Source: Lichenicola cladoniae
Lineage (GTDB): Bacteria > Pseudomonadota > Alphaproteobacteria > Acetobacterales > Acetobacteraceae
Length of the DNA stretch: 64,000 bases
Assembly: GCF_013201075.1 (NCBI RefSeq)
Contig: NZ_CP053708.1
Location: 3,353,501-3,417,500, forward strand
Reading direction: 5' to 3'
How positions within the stretch are numbered: position 1 is the stretch's first letter; every line of letters starts with the position of its first letter. Position numbers and translations under genes: made by a program. Of the stretch, positions 9,593 to 17,096 are shown piece after piece. Below the pieces are notes generated by a model. It worked only from the letters and a program-made list of their open reading frames with translations. It did no database searches and was not told where the DNA came from.

Positions 9593-9964
9593 ATGACGAC
9601 CATACTGGTGGTGGATGACGAGTTCCTTGTGGGGGACGTTGTCGCCTTCGCACTCGAGGATGAGGGTTATCGCGTCGCCCGCGCCGGCAACGGCAGCAAA
9701 GCGTTTGACCTACTAGGCAAGGTGCATCCGGACCTGATCATCACCGACTACATGATGCCGGTGATGAATGGACTGGAACTTGCCGACGCAGTCCGCGCAA
9801 GCCTCGGCAGCGACGCACCCCCGATAATACTCATGAGCGGTGCGCAGGCCCATATCGGCCGTGCCAGGGGTGATCTGTTCGCCGCTGTCTTCGACAAGCC
9901 CTTCAAGATCAGCGATATCCTTGCCAGCGTCCAGGCGATTGTCGGTCCCCCAAGCCTGTCATGA
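9593..9964 (+). CDS. Single-domain response regulator (CheY-like)
   Basis: A 123-residue receiver with no output domain. The acidic pocket is VVDDE (7-10), the phosphoacceptor is Asp52 in IITDYMMP, the switch Ser is in LMSGAQ and the conserved Lys is in FDKPFK. It follows the KaiC-like gene by 18 bp on the same strand, so the two are probably co-transcribed and act together. No histidine kinase adjoins. The 3' end overlaps the convergent LysR gene by 6 bp. Confidence 0.92.
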   Translation: MTTILVVDDEFLVGDVVAFALEDEGYRVARAGNGSKAFDLLGKVHPDLIITDYMMPVMNGLELADAVRASLGSDAPPIILMSGAQAHIGRARGDLFAAVFDKPFKISDILASVQAIVGPPSLS

Positions 9965-10879
9965 CGGTGCCGCAGCCCATGGCGCCTTGATGAGAGCGTC
10001 GTGCAGGAAATCCATCGTTACCGTCACCCGCGCCGGCCGCAATGATGCAGGTGGTGTCACCAGGCTGAGTGGCACGGTCGGCAAGGCCCAATCCGGCAGG
10101 ACCTCGATCAGCCGGCCTTCCTGAAGCTCGCTCCAGATCAGGAAGTCCGGCAGTGCTGCCAGGCCTATCCCGGACAGGAGCGCCGGCTTGATGGAGTCGC
10201 CGTTATTGGATCGAAGCGGGCCCGAAAGATGCACTGTCACCTGCTCCCCCTCCTGTGCGGTAAAAGCCCAACGATTGGCGGTCGGCTGATACGCGTAGCC
10301 GAAGCATGGCCGGTCCTGTAGCTCGAGCGGATGCGCCGGAAGCCCGTGCATCGCGACATAGAGCGGCGAGGCGACCAGCATGAGCCGGACGTTGCAGATC
10401 CGCCGAGCGCGGAGCGACGAATTCTCCAGGCGCGCGATCCGCAACGCGAAATCGAACCCTCCACCGACCAGGTCCACCACCTCGTCACCAAGGTGCAGGT
10501 CGATCGAGATCTGCGGATACTGGAGCAGCAGGCCGGGTAGCAACGGCGCCACCTGCTGCTGCCCGAACGACATCGGCACCGCCATTCGCACCAGCCCCTT
10601 CGGCTGCGCCGTCCGGTCCAGCATGTCGGCCTCGAGCGCCTCGGCATCGGTCAGCAGACGCAGCGCCCGCGTGGCGATCTCGTCGCCGAGCGTTGTCAGG
10701 GCGAGCCGCCGCGAGGTGCGACTCAGCAACGCACCGCCGATCCGTTGCTCCAGCCGTGCGACCGCCTTGGAGACGGTCGCGGTCGAAAGGCCGAGTTCGG
10801 CCGCGGCTACGGCAAACGAGCCGGTCTCGGCGACCCGGGCAAAAATCGCCCAGGCTTCGAGGTCAGGGAGAGTGCTCAT
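9959..10879 (-). CDS. LysR family transcriptional regulator
   Basis: A 306-residue LysR regulator: an N-terminal winged helix (ESGSFAVAAAELGLSTATVS-type helix-turn-helix at about residues 15-40) followed by the periplasmic-binding-like effector domain. It is divergent from the pirin-wrbA-yceI genes, the classical arrangement in which LysR controls the opposite operon and itself. A 28-bp palindrome lies in the 110-bp gap. Regulation of quinone or electrophile stress genes is inferred from the neighbours. The effector is unknown. Confidence 0.92.
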   Translation of the reverse strand: MSTLPDLEAWAIFARVAETGSFAVAAAELGLSTATVSKAVARLEQRIGGALLSRTSRRLALTTLGDEIATRALRLLTDAEALEADMLDRTAQPKGLVRMAVPMSFGQQQVAPLLPGLLLQYPQISIDLHLGDEVVDLVGGGFDFALRIARLENSSLRARRICNVRLMLVASPLYVAMHGLPAHPLELQDRPCFGYAYQPTANRWAFTAQEGEQVTVHLSGPLRSNNGDSIKPALLSGIGLAALPDFLIWSELQEGRLIEVLPDWALPTVPLSLVTPPASLRPARVTVTMDFLHDALIKAPWAAAPS

Positions 10880-10889
10880 GGCTCACATT

Positions 10890-10917
10890 CAGAAACGATG
10901 TCTTTCGAAGGTTTCTG
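10890..10917. promoter_or_regulatory. Palindrome between the LysR gene and the pirin operon, candidate operator
   Basis: Perfect arms CAGAAAC and GTTTCTG are separated by 14 bp and lie 11 bp upstream of the LysR start. The site fits autoregulation and control of the divergent operon. A run of T follows the right arm, so a terminator-like structure is an alternative, but no plus-strand gene lies just upstream for it to serve. Confidence 0.45.
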
Positions 10918-10989
10918 TTTTTAACGGATCGTGCAAGGCTCATCTTGCTGGTCGAGGGGTGCCATGGGGTATCCTTGAGGAACACGACG

Positions 10990-11688
10990 ATGATCGAGCT
11001 TAGACCTTTCCGGACGCTTGGCGGTGCCAACCATGGTTGGCTCAATGCGAAGCATCACTTCTCCTTCGCCAGCTACCACGACCCGGAGCGCAACCAGTGG
11101 GGCGCGCTGCGCGTCTGGAACGATGACGAGATCGCCGGTGGCAGCGGCTTCCCGGCCCATCCGCACCGGGACATGGAGATCATCACCTATATCCGCGAAG
11201 GAGCGATCACCCACAAGGACAGCCTGGGCAACAGCGGCCGGACCGAGGCGGGCGACGTTCAGGTGATGAGTGCGGGCAGCGGCATCCGGCACTCGGAAGC
11301 CAACGACGAGCCCGGCCTGACCCGCATCTTCCAGATCTGGATCATGCCCGACCGCCAGGGTGGCGAGCCGAGCTGGGGTGCGCGGCCGTTTCCCCGCGAT
11401 GCCCGCGCCGGACGCTTCGTGACGCTCGCGAGCGGGTTCGAGCAGGATGCGGACGCGTTGCCGATCCGGGCCGACGCCCGCGTATCCGGCGCCACCCTCA
11501 AGGCAGGAGAGAGCGTGGAGTATGCGGCCGAGGGCACCCGCCACATCTACCTGGTGCCCGCCACCGGGACGATCGAGGTGAACGGGGTCCGTGCGGAAGC
11601 GCGGGACGGCGTCGCGGTCCAGGGCGAGGCCAGCCTCAGGATCACCGCGATCGACGATGCCGAAATCATCCTCGTGGACGCCTCCTGA
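10990..11688 (+). CDS. Pirin family protein (quercetinase-like cupin)
   Basis: A 232-residue bicupin of the YhhW type, known in E. coli to act as a quercetin 2,3-dioxygenase. The metal ligands are visible: HxH in [10 protein letters not shown] and His plus Glu in GIRHSEAN. The open frame extends upstream to 10693, but the ATG at 10990 gives the usual N-terminus ([18 protein letters not shown]) and follows GAGG at 10977-10980. It is the first gene of pirin-wrbA-yceI, divergent from the LysR regulator. The physiological substrate is unknown; electrophile or aromatic stress is inferred. Confidence 0.92.
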   Translation: MIELRPFRTLGGANHGWLNAKHHFSFASYHDPERNQWGALRVWNDDEIAGGSGFPAHPHRDMEIITYIREGAITHKDSLGNSGRTEAGDVQVMSAGSGIRHSEANDEPGLTRIFQIWIMPDRQGGEPSWGARPFPRDARAGRFVTLASGFEQDADALPIRADARVSGATLKAGESVEYAAEGTRHIYLVPATGTIEVNGVRAEARDGVAVQGEASLRITAIDDAEIILVDAS

Positions 11689-11731
11689 CATCATTTCCGA
11701 TCCCCTGACAACACACCAAGGAGCAACGAGC

Positions 11732-12331
11732 ATGAGCAAGATCCTGGTTCTCTACTATTCGAGCTATGGCCATATCGAGACGATGGCCGGAGCGATCGCC
11801 GAGGGCGCGCGGACCGCCGGTGCCGACGTCGACATCAAGCGCGTGCCCGAGCTGGTGCCGGAAGAGGTCGCAAAGTCGAGCCACTTCAAGCTGGACCAGA
11901 GCGCCCCGATCGCCGAGCCGGACGAGCTGGTGAATTACGATGCGATCATCGTCGGCACCGGCACCCGCTACGGCCGGATGTCGGCGCAGATGGCGAACTT
12001 CTTCGACCGCACCGGCGGGCTTTGGGCCAAGGGCGCGTTGATCGGCAAGGTCGGCGCCGCCTTCACCTCGACCGCCAGCCAGCATGGCGGCCAGGAGACC
12101 ACGCTGCTCTCGATCCTGACCAACCTCATGCACCATGGCCTGGTCGTCACCGGCCTGCCCTATTCGTTCCAGGGCCAGCTCAGGCTCGACGAGGTCAGCG
12201 GCGGCACCCCTTACGGTGCCAGCACACTCGCCGGTGCCGACGGTTCCAGGCAGGTGAGCCAGAACGAGCTCGATGGCGCACGCTTCCTCGGCGCCCACGT
12301 CGCGGCACTTGCCACCAAGCTGGCGGCCTGA
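11732..12331 (+). CDS. wrbA: NAD(P)H:quinone oxidoreductase WrbA
   Basis: A 199-residue flavodoxin-fold enzyme that reduces quinones by two electrons to avoid semiquinone radicals. The FMN phosphate loop is YYSSYGHIE near residue 8, and family motifs [13 protein letters not shown] and [13 protein letters not shown] are present. The ATG at 11732 is chosen because AAGGAG lies at 11718-11723 and the N-terminus [10 protein letters not shown] matches the family, although the frame is open further upstream. It lies 43 bp after the pirin gene and 36 bp before yceI. Confidence 0.95.
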   Translation: MSKILVLYYSSYGHIETMAGAIAEGARTAGADVDIKRVPELVPEEVAKSSHFKLDQSAPIAEPDELVNYDAIIVGTGTRYGRMSAQMANFFDRTGGLWAKGALIGKVGAAFTSTASQHGGQETTLLSILTNLMHHGLVVTGLPYSFQGQLRLDEVSGGTPYGASTLAGADGSRQVSQNELDGARFLGAHVAALATKLAA

Positions 12332-12367
12332 AACACGTTGCATTTCTCAATCGATCGGACAGACCAG

Positions 12368-12982
12368 ATGAAGACCACTCTGATTACTGCGACCGCCGCC
12401 CTGGCACTCACCTTCGGGCTGGGAACGGCATTCGCACAGAGCGCATCGCATGAGCCCTCCGCCGTGAAGTCGGGCACCTACAGCGTGGAGCCGGGCCATA
12501 CCCAGGTCGGTTTCAGCCTGCTGCATCTCGGCTTCAGTTATTATTCGGGTGTGTTCTCGAACGTGTCCGGCACGCTCACCCTGGACGCATCGAATCCGAC
12601 GGCGTCGAAGCTCGACGTCACCATCCCGATCGAGTCGGTCGCGACCACCAGCAGCAAGCTGGACGCCGAGTTGAAGGGTGCGGACTGGTTCGACGCCGCG
12701 AAATATCCGACCGCCACCTTCACCTCGACCAGCGTCGTCACGATGGGCAAGGATGGCGCCAAGATCACCGGCAACCTGACGCTGCATGGCGTGACCAGGC
12801 CGGAGACACTGACCGCACACTTCGTCGGCGCCGGCATCAATCCGCTCGACAAGAAGTATACGGTCGGCTTCGAGGCAACCGGCACCATCAAGCGGAGCGA
12901 GTTCGGGGTGAAGACCTACGTGCCGCTGGTCGGCGACGCCGTGCGCCTCACCATCGCCGGCGCCTTCGAACTGCCGGGCTGA
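12368..12982 (+). CDS. YceI family periplasmic lipid-binding protein
   Basis: A 204-residue exported lipocalin-like protein. The signal peptide is about the first 22 residues (core TAALALTFGLGTAFA). The mature part matches YceI: TYSVEPGHTQVGFSLLHLGF, then SGVFSNVSGTL and the C-terminal VGDAVRLTIAGAFEL. E. coli YceI is a base-induced periplasmic protein, and homologues bind polyisoprenoid quinones. Its place after wrbA supports a quinone-related job. The start at 12368 is chosen to begin at the signal peptide; the Shine-Dalgarno is weak. Confidence 0.92.
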   Translation: MKTTLITATAALALTFGLGTAFAQSASHEPSAVKSGTYSVEPGHTQVGFSLLHLGFSYYSGVFSNVSGTLTLDASNPTASKLDVTIPIESVATTSSKLDAELKGADWFDAAKYPTATFTSTSVVTMGKDGAKITGNLTLHGVTRPETLTAHFVGAGINPLDKKYTVGFEATGTIKRSEFGVKTYVPLVGDAVRLTIAGAFELPG

Positions 12983-13007
12983 CCCCTCCCGCCGACCGGT
13001 ATCATGT

Positions 13008-13033
13008 CGGCCCGGATGGCAACGTCCGGGCCG
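13008..13033 (+). terminator. Hairpin after the pirin-wrbA-yceI operon
   Basis: A perfect 9-bp stem (CGGCCCGGA / TCCGGGCCG) with an 8-base loop, 25 bp after the yceI stop. No U-tract follows. Confidence 0.45.
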
Positions 13034-13151
13034 GTGTGGCCGATCATCCTCACCGTAACCCGAACCTGCGCCGACATGGTTCCTGGAGCGCATCTTTCCG
13101 GATGATGAAGCGTTCGCCTGGCGACACGTTCAGGTTTGGAAGAAGAAACCG

Positions 13152-13331
13152 ATGATCACGATCCTCATCATTATTCTGATCGTCCTGGCCCTTGGCGGCG
13201 GCGGCTACGGCTTCCGGTCGGGCTGGTATGGCGGCTCGCGCGGCACGGGGTTCAACGGGCTGGGCCTGCTCCCGTTGCTGCTTATCATCGTGGTGATCGT
13301 GCTGCTGTTCGGTGGTTTTAATGGCCGCTGA
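13152..13331 (+). CDS. Small two-segment membrane protein (DUF3309-like)
   Basis: A 59-residue ORF: hydrophobic segment 1 at residues 2-16, a glycine-rich polar loop (about 17-38, ending GTGFNGLG), then hydrophobic segment 2 at about 40-54. This layout resembles the small DUF3309 proteins common in alphaproteobacteria. The frame is ATG-initiated, and a purine-rich stretch (GGAAGAAG) lies upstream. It precedes another small exported protein by 21 bp and may be co-transcribed with it. Function unknown. Confidence 0.6.
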   Translation: MITILIIILIVLALGGGGYGFRSGWYGGSRGTGFNGLGLLPLLLIIVVIVLLFGGFNGR

Positions 13332-13352
13332 TCGACAACCAGGAGAATGCTC

Positions 13353-13538
13353 ATGAAGTCACTCGTCCTCGGCGCCACGCTCTTGGCATTCACCCTTGGC
13401 GGCGTGGCGTCAGCAGCACCGTGTCGCGACACGCATGGCAAGTTCGTGACCTGTCCATCGGTCAAGCCGAAGGCGTGCCGCGACGCGAAGGGTAAGTTTG
13501 CGAGCTGCACCACCGCGATGGCGACGACGCCGAAATAG
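13353..13538 (+). CDS. Small exported protein with tandem CRDxxGKFxxC repeats
   Basis: A 61-residue protein with a signal peptide ending near VASAA, so the mature part is about 40 residues. It carries two copies of one motif, CRDTHGKFVTC and CRDAKGKFASC, giving four evenly spaced Cys. Disulfide-bonded hairpins or metal binding are possible; no function is known to me. The ATG at 13353 is preferred over the one at 13347 because AGGAG at 13342-13346 would touch the latter. A strong terminator follows. Confidence 0.65.
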   Translation: MKSLVLGATLLAFTLGGVASAAPCRDTHGKFVTCPSVKPKACRDAKGKFASCTTAMATTPK

Positions 13539-13567
13539 CGATGTCGCGATCGACCGGACGACCCGAA

Positions 13568-13592
13568 AGACCCGCCCACCGGCGGGTCTTTT
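13568..13592 (+). terminator. Intrinsic terminator after the small exported protein
   Basis: A perfect 9-bp stem AGACCCGCC / GGCGGGTCT with a 4-base loop, immediately followed by T residues. This is the clearest rho-independent terminator in the window. Confidence 0.85.
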
Positions 13593-13751
13593 GCGTTGGG
13601 GCATCCGGTCCCGCACGGGATGAACGAACCGCTGTTTTTTGAGACGCGGGGGACGGTGGCCGCATGGCCCGGCAGACAGCGCGTAATTCCTTGCGAAGTC
13701 GTCATGATCGCATTATCGGTCGCCGTTCCACTTCGGCGACTCTCCTGTCAT

Positions 13752-14360
13752 ATGACCGATCCGTTCTTATTCACCGCGACGGTCCTGGCGCTGCTTGCCG
13801 TGCCGGGCCCGACCAACAGCCTGGTCGCGACCAGTGGAGCCGTCGCCGGCATCGGGCGATCGCTGAAGCTGGTACCGGCCGAAGTTGCCGGCTACCTGAT
13901 CGCGGTCATGGTGCTGGGCCTGCTGCTGCGGCCGATCATGACGGAGTTCCCCGGGCTGGCGATGGTCCTGCGCGGAGCCGTCGGCATTTATCTGCTGGGA
14001 CTTGCGGTCAAGCTGTGGCGGCAGGGCCAACGATTGACCGACCGGGACGCCGGCCCGCCCGCAGCCGAAGCGATCGGGATGACCCAGATCTTCGTCACCA
14101 CGCTGCTCAATCCCAAGGCGATCGTCTTCGCGCTCGGAATCATCCCGTTCGGAACCCGCCACCTGCCACTCTACCTGGCGGGATTCGCGGTGCTGATCGC
14201 CATCGTCGCGGCAGGCTGGAGCGTGGCCGGTGCGACGCTTGGCGGCGCGGCACATCGTCGTGGCCGAGGTCGTGTCGTGCCTCGGATCGGTGCCGCGACG
14301 ATCGGCGCGTTCGCCATCGTCATGATGCTGGGTCCGATCGTGGCACGGATGGCGCGGTAA
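13752..14360 (+). CDS. LysE family translocator
   Basis: A 202-residue inner-membrane protein with about six hydrophobic segments, of the LysE/RhtB amino-acid export family. The N-terminus MTDPFLFTATVLALLAVPGP with PGPTNSLV is the family signature, and LLNPKAIVFALG is the conserved central motif. An upstream open frame from 13596 is ignored because the family begins at this MTDPF. The exported compound is unknown. It lies just before the aryl polyene genes, in the same direction, but is separated by 81 bp and is not a usual member of such clusters. Confidence 0.85.
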   Translation: MTDPFLFTATVLALLAVPGPTNSLVATSGAVAGIGRSLKLVPAEVAGYLIAVMVLGLLLRPIMTEFPGLAMVLRGAVGIYLLGLAVKLWRQGQRLTDRDAGPPAAEAIGMTQIFVTTLLNPKAIVFALGIIPFGTRHLPLYLAGFAVLIAIVAAGWSVAGATLGGAAHRRGRGRVVPRIGAATIGAFAIVMMLGPIVARMAR

Positions 14361-14441
14361 CATCTCCGCCGGCCTGCAGGTCGTCGTTGCGGTAACACTC
14401 GATTGGACGATCCCATACGCCTGGACCAAGGTTTGCTCGAC

Positions 14442-15305
14442 ATGCGAATTCCGATCGGGCTTGCCAAAGGTCTGCCCACCACACGCCTGCACGCCTCGGG
14501 AACCAGCCCGGCAAGGTCCGGTCCGCGGTGGAGCGGCCTCCATCACGTGCGAGTATGGCATCTTCGTCTGGCGTTTGCCGTCACCGCGATCGTCGCTGCG
14601 GTCCTGGTGGTCGTGGGCAGCGTCGCCGCGCTGGCGTTGAACCAGGTGCTGGCGGATCGGCGCGGCTCGGTTGGCCGCTGGATGCTTCGGTTCGGCGCAC
14701 GGCTGGTGCTTCGGGTGGCGACGCTGACCGGTCTGCTCCGGTGCGACCTGCCGGCACTCGCGGAACTGTCCGGCCCGCACCGGCGCACCGGACTGCTGCT
14801 GGTCGCGAACCATCCATCGCGGCTCGACGCGCTGTTCATGATCGCGTCCGTGCCCGGGCTCGTCTGCGTTACAAAGGCGTCGATCTGGGACCGCACGCTG
14901 GTCGGCGCGGCCATCCGGATGTCCGGCTACCCACGGGCCGGCGACAACCGGCACCTCGCCACCGCCGCCACGGCGCTGCTCGAAGGCCGTCCGGTCCTGG
15001 TGTTTCCGGAAGGAACCCGGAGCCCGCCCGGCGGCCCCGGCCGCTTCCACCCGGGGTTCGCGTGTCTGGCGCGACAGGCACAGGTGCCGATCCAGGCGGT
15101 CATGATCGAAACCGACCCCGATTTTCTTGGGCAGAACCAGCCCCTCCTGCGCGTGCCGGCACGGCCCGTACGCATCGTCCTGCATGCCGGAGCGCGCTTC
15201 GATCCGCCGGGTAACCGGCCGGGCGATATGCGGCGGCTGGCCCTCGCGGTCGAACGGGCTTTCCATGACACGCCGGCCAGTCCGCTTCTGGAGATGGCGG
15301 CGTGA
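14442..15305 (+). CDS. PlsC-type acyltransferase at the start of the aryl polyene cluster
   Basis: A 287-residue 1-acylglycerol-3-phosphate acyltransferase-like protein with one N-terminal membrane segment. The catalytic motif HxxxxD is seen in NHPSRLD, and the acceptor-binding motif in FPEGTRS. A TTG at 14403 would add 13 residues; ATG at 14442 is used here. It overlaps the following glycosyltransferase by 4 bp. Aryl polyene loci often encode a glycosyltransferase-acyltransferase fusion (ApeJ); here the two activities appear as adjacent separate genes. Attachment of the polyene to a lipid anchor is inferred. Confidence 0.82.
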   Translation: MRIPIGLAKGLPTTRLHASGTSPARSGPRWSGLHHVRVWHLRLAFAVTAIVAAVLVVVGSVAALALNQVLADRRGSVGRWMLRFGARLVLRVATLTGLLRCDLPALAELSGPHRRTGLLLVANHPSRLDALFMIASVPGLVCVTKASIWDRTLVGAAIRMSGYPRAGDNRHLATAATALLEGRPVLVFPEGTRSPPGGPGRFHPGFACLARQAQVPIQAVMIETDPDFLGQNQPLLRVPARPVRIVLHAGARFDPPGNRPGDMRRLALAVERAFHDTPASPLLEMAA

Positions 15306-16057
15306 CCGCATCACCGACCCACCTGGTACTGATCCCGTCCTACAATACCGGGGCCCGCCTGATCGAGACGGTTCGCGAGGCCACGGCTCACTGGTCCAGT
15401 GTCTGGGTGGTGATCGACGGCAGTACCGACGGCAGCGAACGGGGGCTGGACGACGCGGCCGCTCGGCTTCCGGGCCTGCGCGTGCTCGCACTCGACCAGA
15501 ACCGGGGCAAGGGCGCGGCGATCCTGCACGGGCTGAAGCTGGCGGCGACCGCCGGCTTCACCCACGTGCTGACCATGGATGCCGACGGGCAGCATCCGGC
15601 GAACCATATCGGCCGCTTCATGGCAGCATCCCGTGCCGATCCGGCCGCGATGATCCTGGGACGCCCGGTATTCGACGAGCATGCGCCGGCGCTGCGGGTA
15701 CAGGGACGACGTATTTCCAACTGGTGGGCCAATGTCGAGACTCCCGGTTGCTCGATCGAAGACTCGCTGTTCGGCTTTCGCGTCTATCCGATCGCCGATC
15801 TCGTCGCCGTCATGGACGGTACGCGCTGGATGCGTCGTTTTGATTTCGATCCGGAGGCAGCGGTACGCCTGTGCTGGCGCGGCCTACGCTCCATCAATCT
15901 AGCGGCGCCGGTACGTTATCTGCGCGCAGATGAGGGCGGGGTCTCGCATTTTCATTATGGAAGGGACAATCTTCTGCTGGCCTGGATGCATCTTCGTCTC
16001 GTGCTCGGAGCGTTGTCACGTCTCATGAGACGCCCGCGCGGCTCCGGAATACACTGA
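15302..16057 (+). CDS. Family 2 glycosyltransferase
   Basis: A 251-residue GT-A fold glycosyltransferase. The nucleotide-sugar binding start LVLIPSYNTGARLIETV and the DxD-type motif in LTMDADGQHP are visible, as is the dolichol-phosphate-sugar-synthase-like stretch EDSLFGFRVYP. The GTG start overlaps the acyltransferase stop (GTGA), indicating translational coupling. In aryl polyene clusters a related enzyme is thought to glycosylate the lipid-linked pigment; that role is inferred. The 3' end overlaps the convergent membrane-protein gene by 35 bp. Confidence 0.88.
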   Translation: MTASPTHLVLIPSYNTGARLIETVREATAHWSSVWVVIDGSTDGSERGLDDAAARLPGLRVLALDQNRGKGAAILHGLKLAATAGFTHVLTMDADGQHPANHIGRFMAASRADPAAMILGRPVFDEHAPALRVQGRRISNWWANVETPGCSIEDSLFGFRVYPIADLVAVMDGTRWMRRFDFDPEAAVRLCWRGLRSINLAAPVRYLRADEGGVSHFHYGRDNLLLAWMHLRLVLGALSRLMRRPRGSGIH

Positions 16058-16790
16058 TTGCGACACGAAACCCGACATGCTCGAAATCGGTGATCAACCA
16101 ACGCCTGATTATATATTCGACGACGAAGATTACGATCGTGGCAGGCAGGCAGCTATCGGGCACCACGACCCACCACCAGCGGATCGGCAGCCATCCGGTT
16201 AACCCGGCACCGAGCAGGCCCACCGACAAGCAGAGCTCAGCCGCGAAGAACAGGCACCAGGCCAGAGTGACGCACCACGTGTAGGCGACGATGTCCGGGC
16301 GCAGGGAGCCGTGGATCCGGCGCGCCATTTCCGTTGCCAGCGGTTCATGGTCCGGCCGCATCGACCGTGCGAACAGCAGCAGCAGGCTCGCCTGTATCAC
16401 CGCGTGGAACAACGCTGCGTCGAGCAGGAGCACCAGCCTCGGCGGCGCCTGCGCGACGGCAAGCCAGAGCAGGATCGCCGGCAGCATCCATAGCCGGGTG
16501 CGGACCCAGCGTTCGAACGGTGCCTGAGTCGAGCCGGACCAGGCAGTGAACAGGAAAAAGAGGCCGGCCAGCTGCAGCAGGGCCAGCGCCTCGACTGCTA
16601 GCTGCGCGTAGCCGAACGCCATCGCCAGGTGGGCTGATGCGGGGGCTGCGACGAGGCAGGTTGCTCCAGCGAAACGTCGGCTCGCAATCATCCAGCCCTC
16701 GTAAGGCATTTCCAAGGCAAAGCGGTAATTCGCACCGCATACCATGTCTTTCCGAATGCCGGAATAATTGCTAGGTTCATGACGGTTCAA
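16023..16790 (-). CDS. Multispanning membrane protein of the aryl polyene cluster (COG4648-like)
   Basis: A 255-residue hydrophobic protein with about five or six membrane segments. Its composition and its place between a cluster glycosyltransferase and an ACP suggest the COG4648 membrane protein frequently found in aryl polyene loci. It is on the opposite strand, overlapping the glycosyltransferase tail by 35 bp and the ACP start by 12 bp. The start is uncertain: ATG codons at 16745, 16709 or 16691 would shorten it and remove the overlap with the ACP gene. Function unknown. Confidence 0.65.
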   Translation of the reverse strand: MNRHEPSNYSGIRKDMVCGANYRFALEMPYEGWMIASRRFAGATCLVAAPASAHLAMAFGYAQLAVEALALLQLAGLFFLFTAWSGSTQAPFERWVRTRLWMLPAILLWLAVAQAPPRLVLLLDAALFHAVIQASLLLLFARSMRPDHEPLATEMARRIHGSLRPDIVAYTWCVTLAWCLFFAAELCLSVGLLGAGLTGWLPIRWWWVVVPDSCLPATIVIFVVEYIIRRWLITDFEHVGFRVAISVFRSRAGVS

Positions 16791-17090
16791 AGACGTGAGA
16801 TAGCCTTGGATACGTCCTTCCCGACTGACCGACAGAGTTCATTCGAGCGCGAGTTGGCGGAGCTTACCGTACAGACGCTGCAGCTTGAGATCGGTGCGGA
16901 CGAGATCGACGCCATCGCTCCCCTGTTCGGAGAGGGACTGGGGCTCGACTCGATCGACGCGCTGGAGCTGTCCCTGGCCATATCCCGCCGTTATGGCGTC
17001 GAACTGAAGTCCGACGACGAACGCAACGGGGAAATCTTTTCGTCTCTTCGAAACCTCAGCGCGCATATCGCTGCCAGCCGGACCTGCTGA
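16779..17090 (+). CDS. Acyl carrier protein
   Basis: A 103-residue carrier protein with the phosphopantetheine site at Ser58 in GLGLDSIDALELS. It has about 20 extra N-terminal residues compared with a housekeeping ACP. It is the first plus-strand gene of the polyene-building operon and is followed by the ligase after 6 bp. Only this one ACP is seen in the cluster, whereas the E. coli aryl polyene cluster has two. It presumably carries the hydroxybenzoyl starter and the growing polyene. Confidence 0.9.
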   Translation: MTVQRREIALDTSFPTDRQSSFERELAELTVQTLQLEIGADEIDAIAPLFGEGLGLDSIDALELSLAISRRYGVELKSDDERNGEIFSSLRNLSAHIAASRTC

Positions 17091-17096
17091 GCCGCA

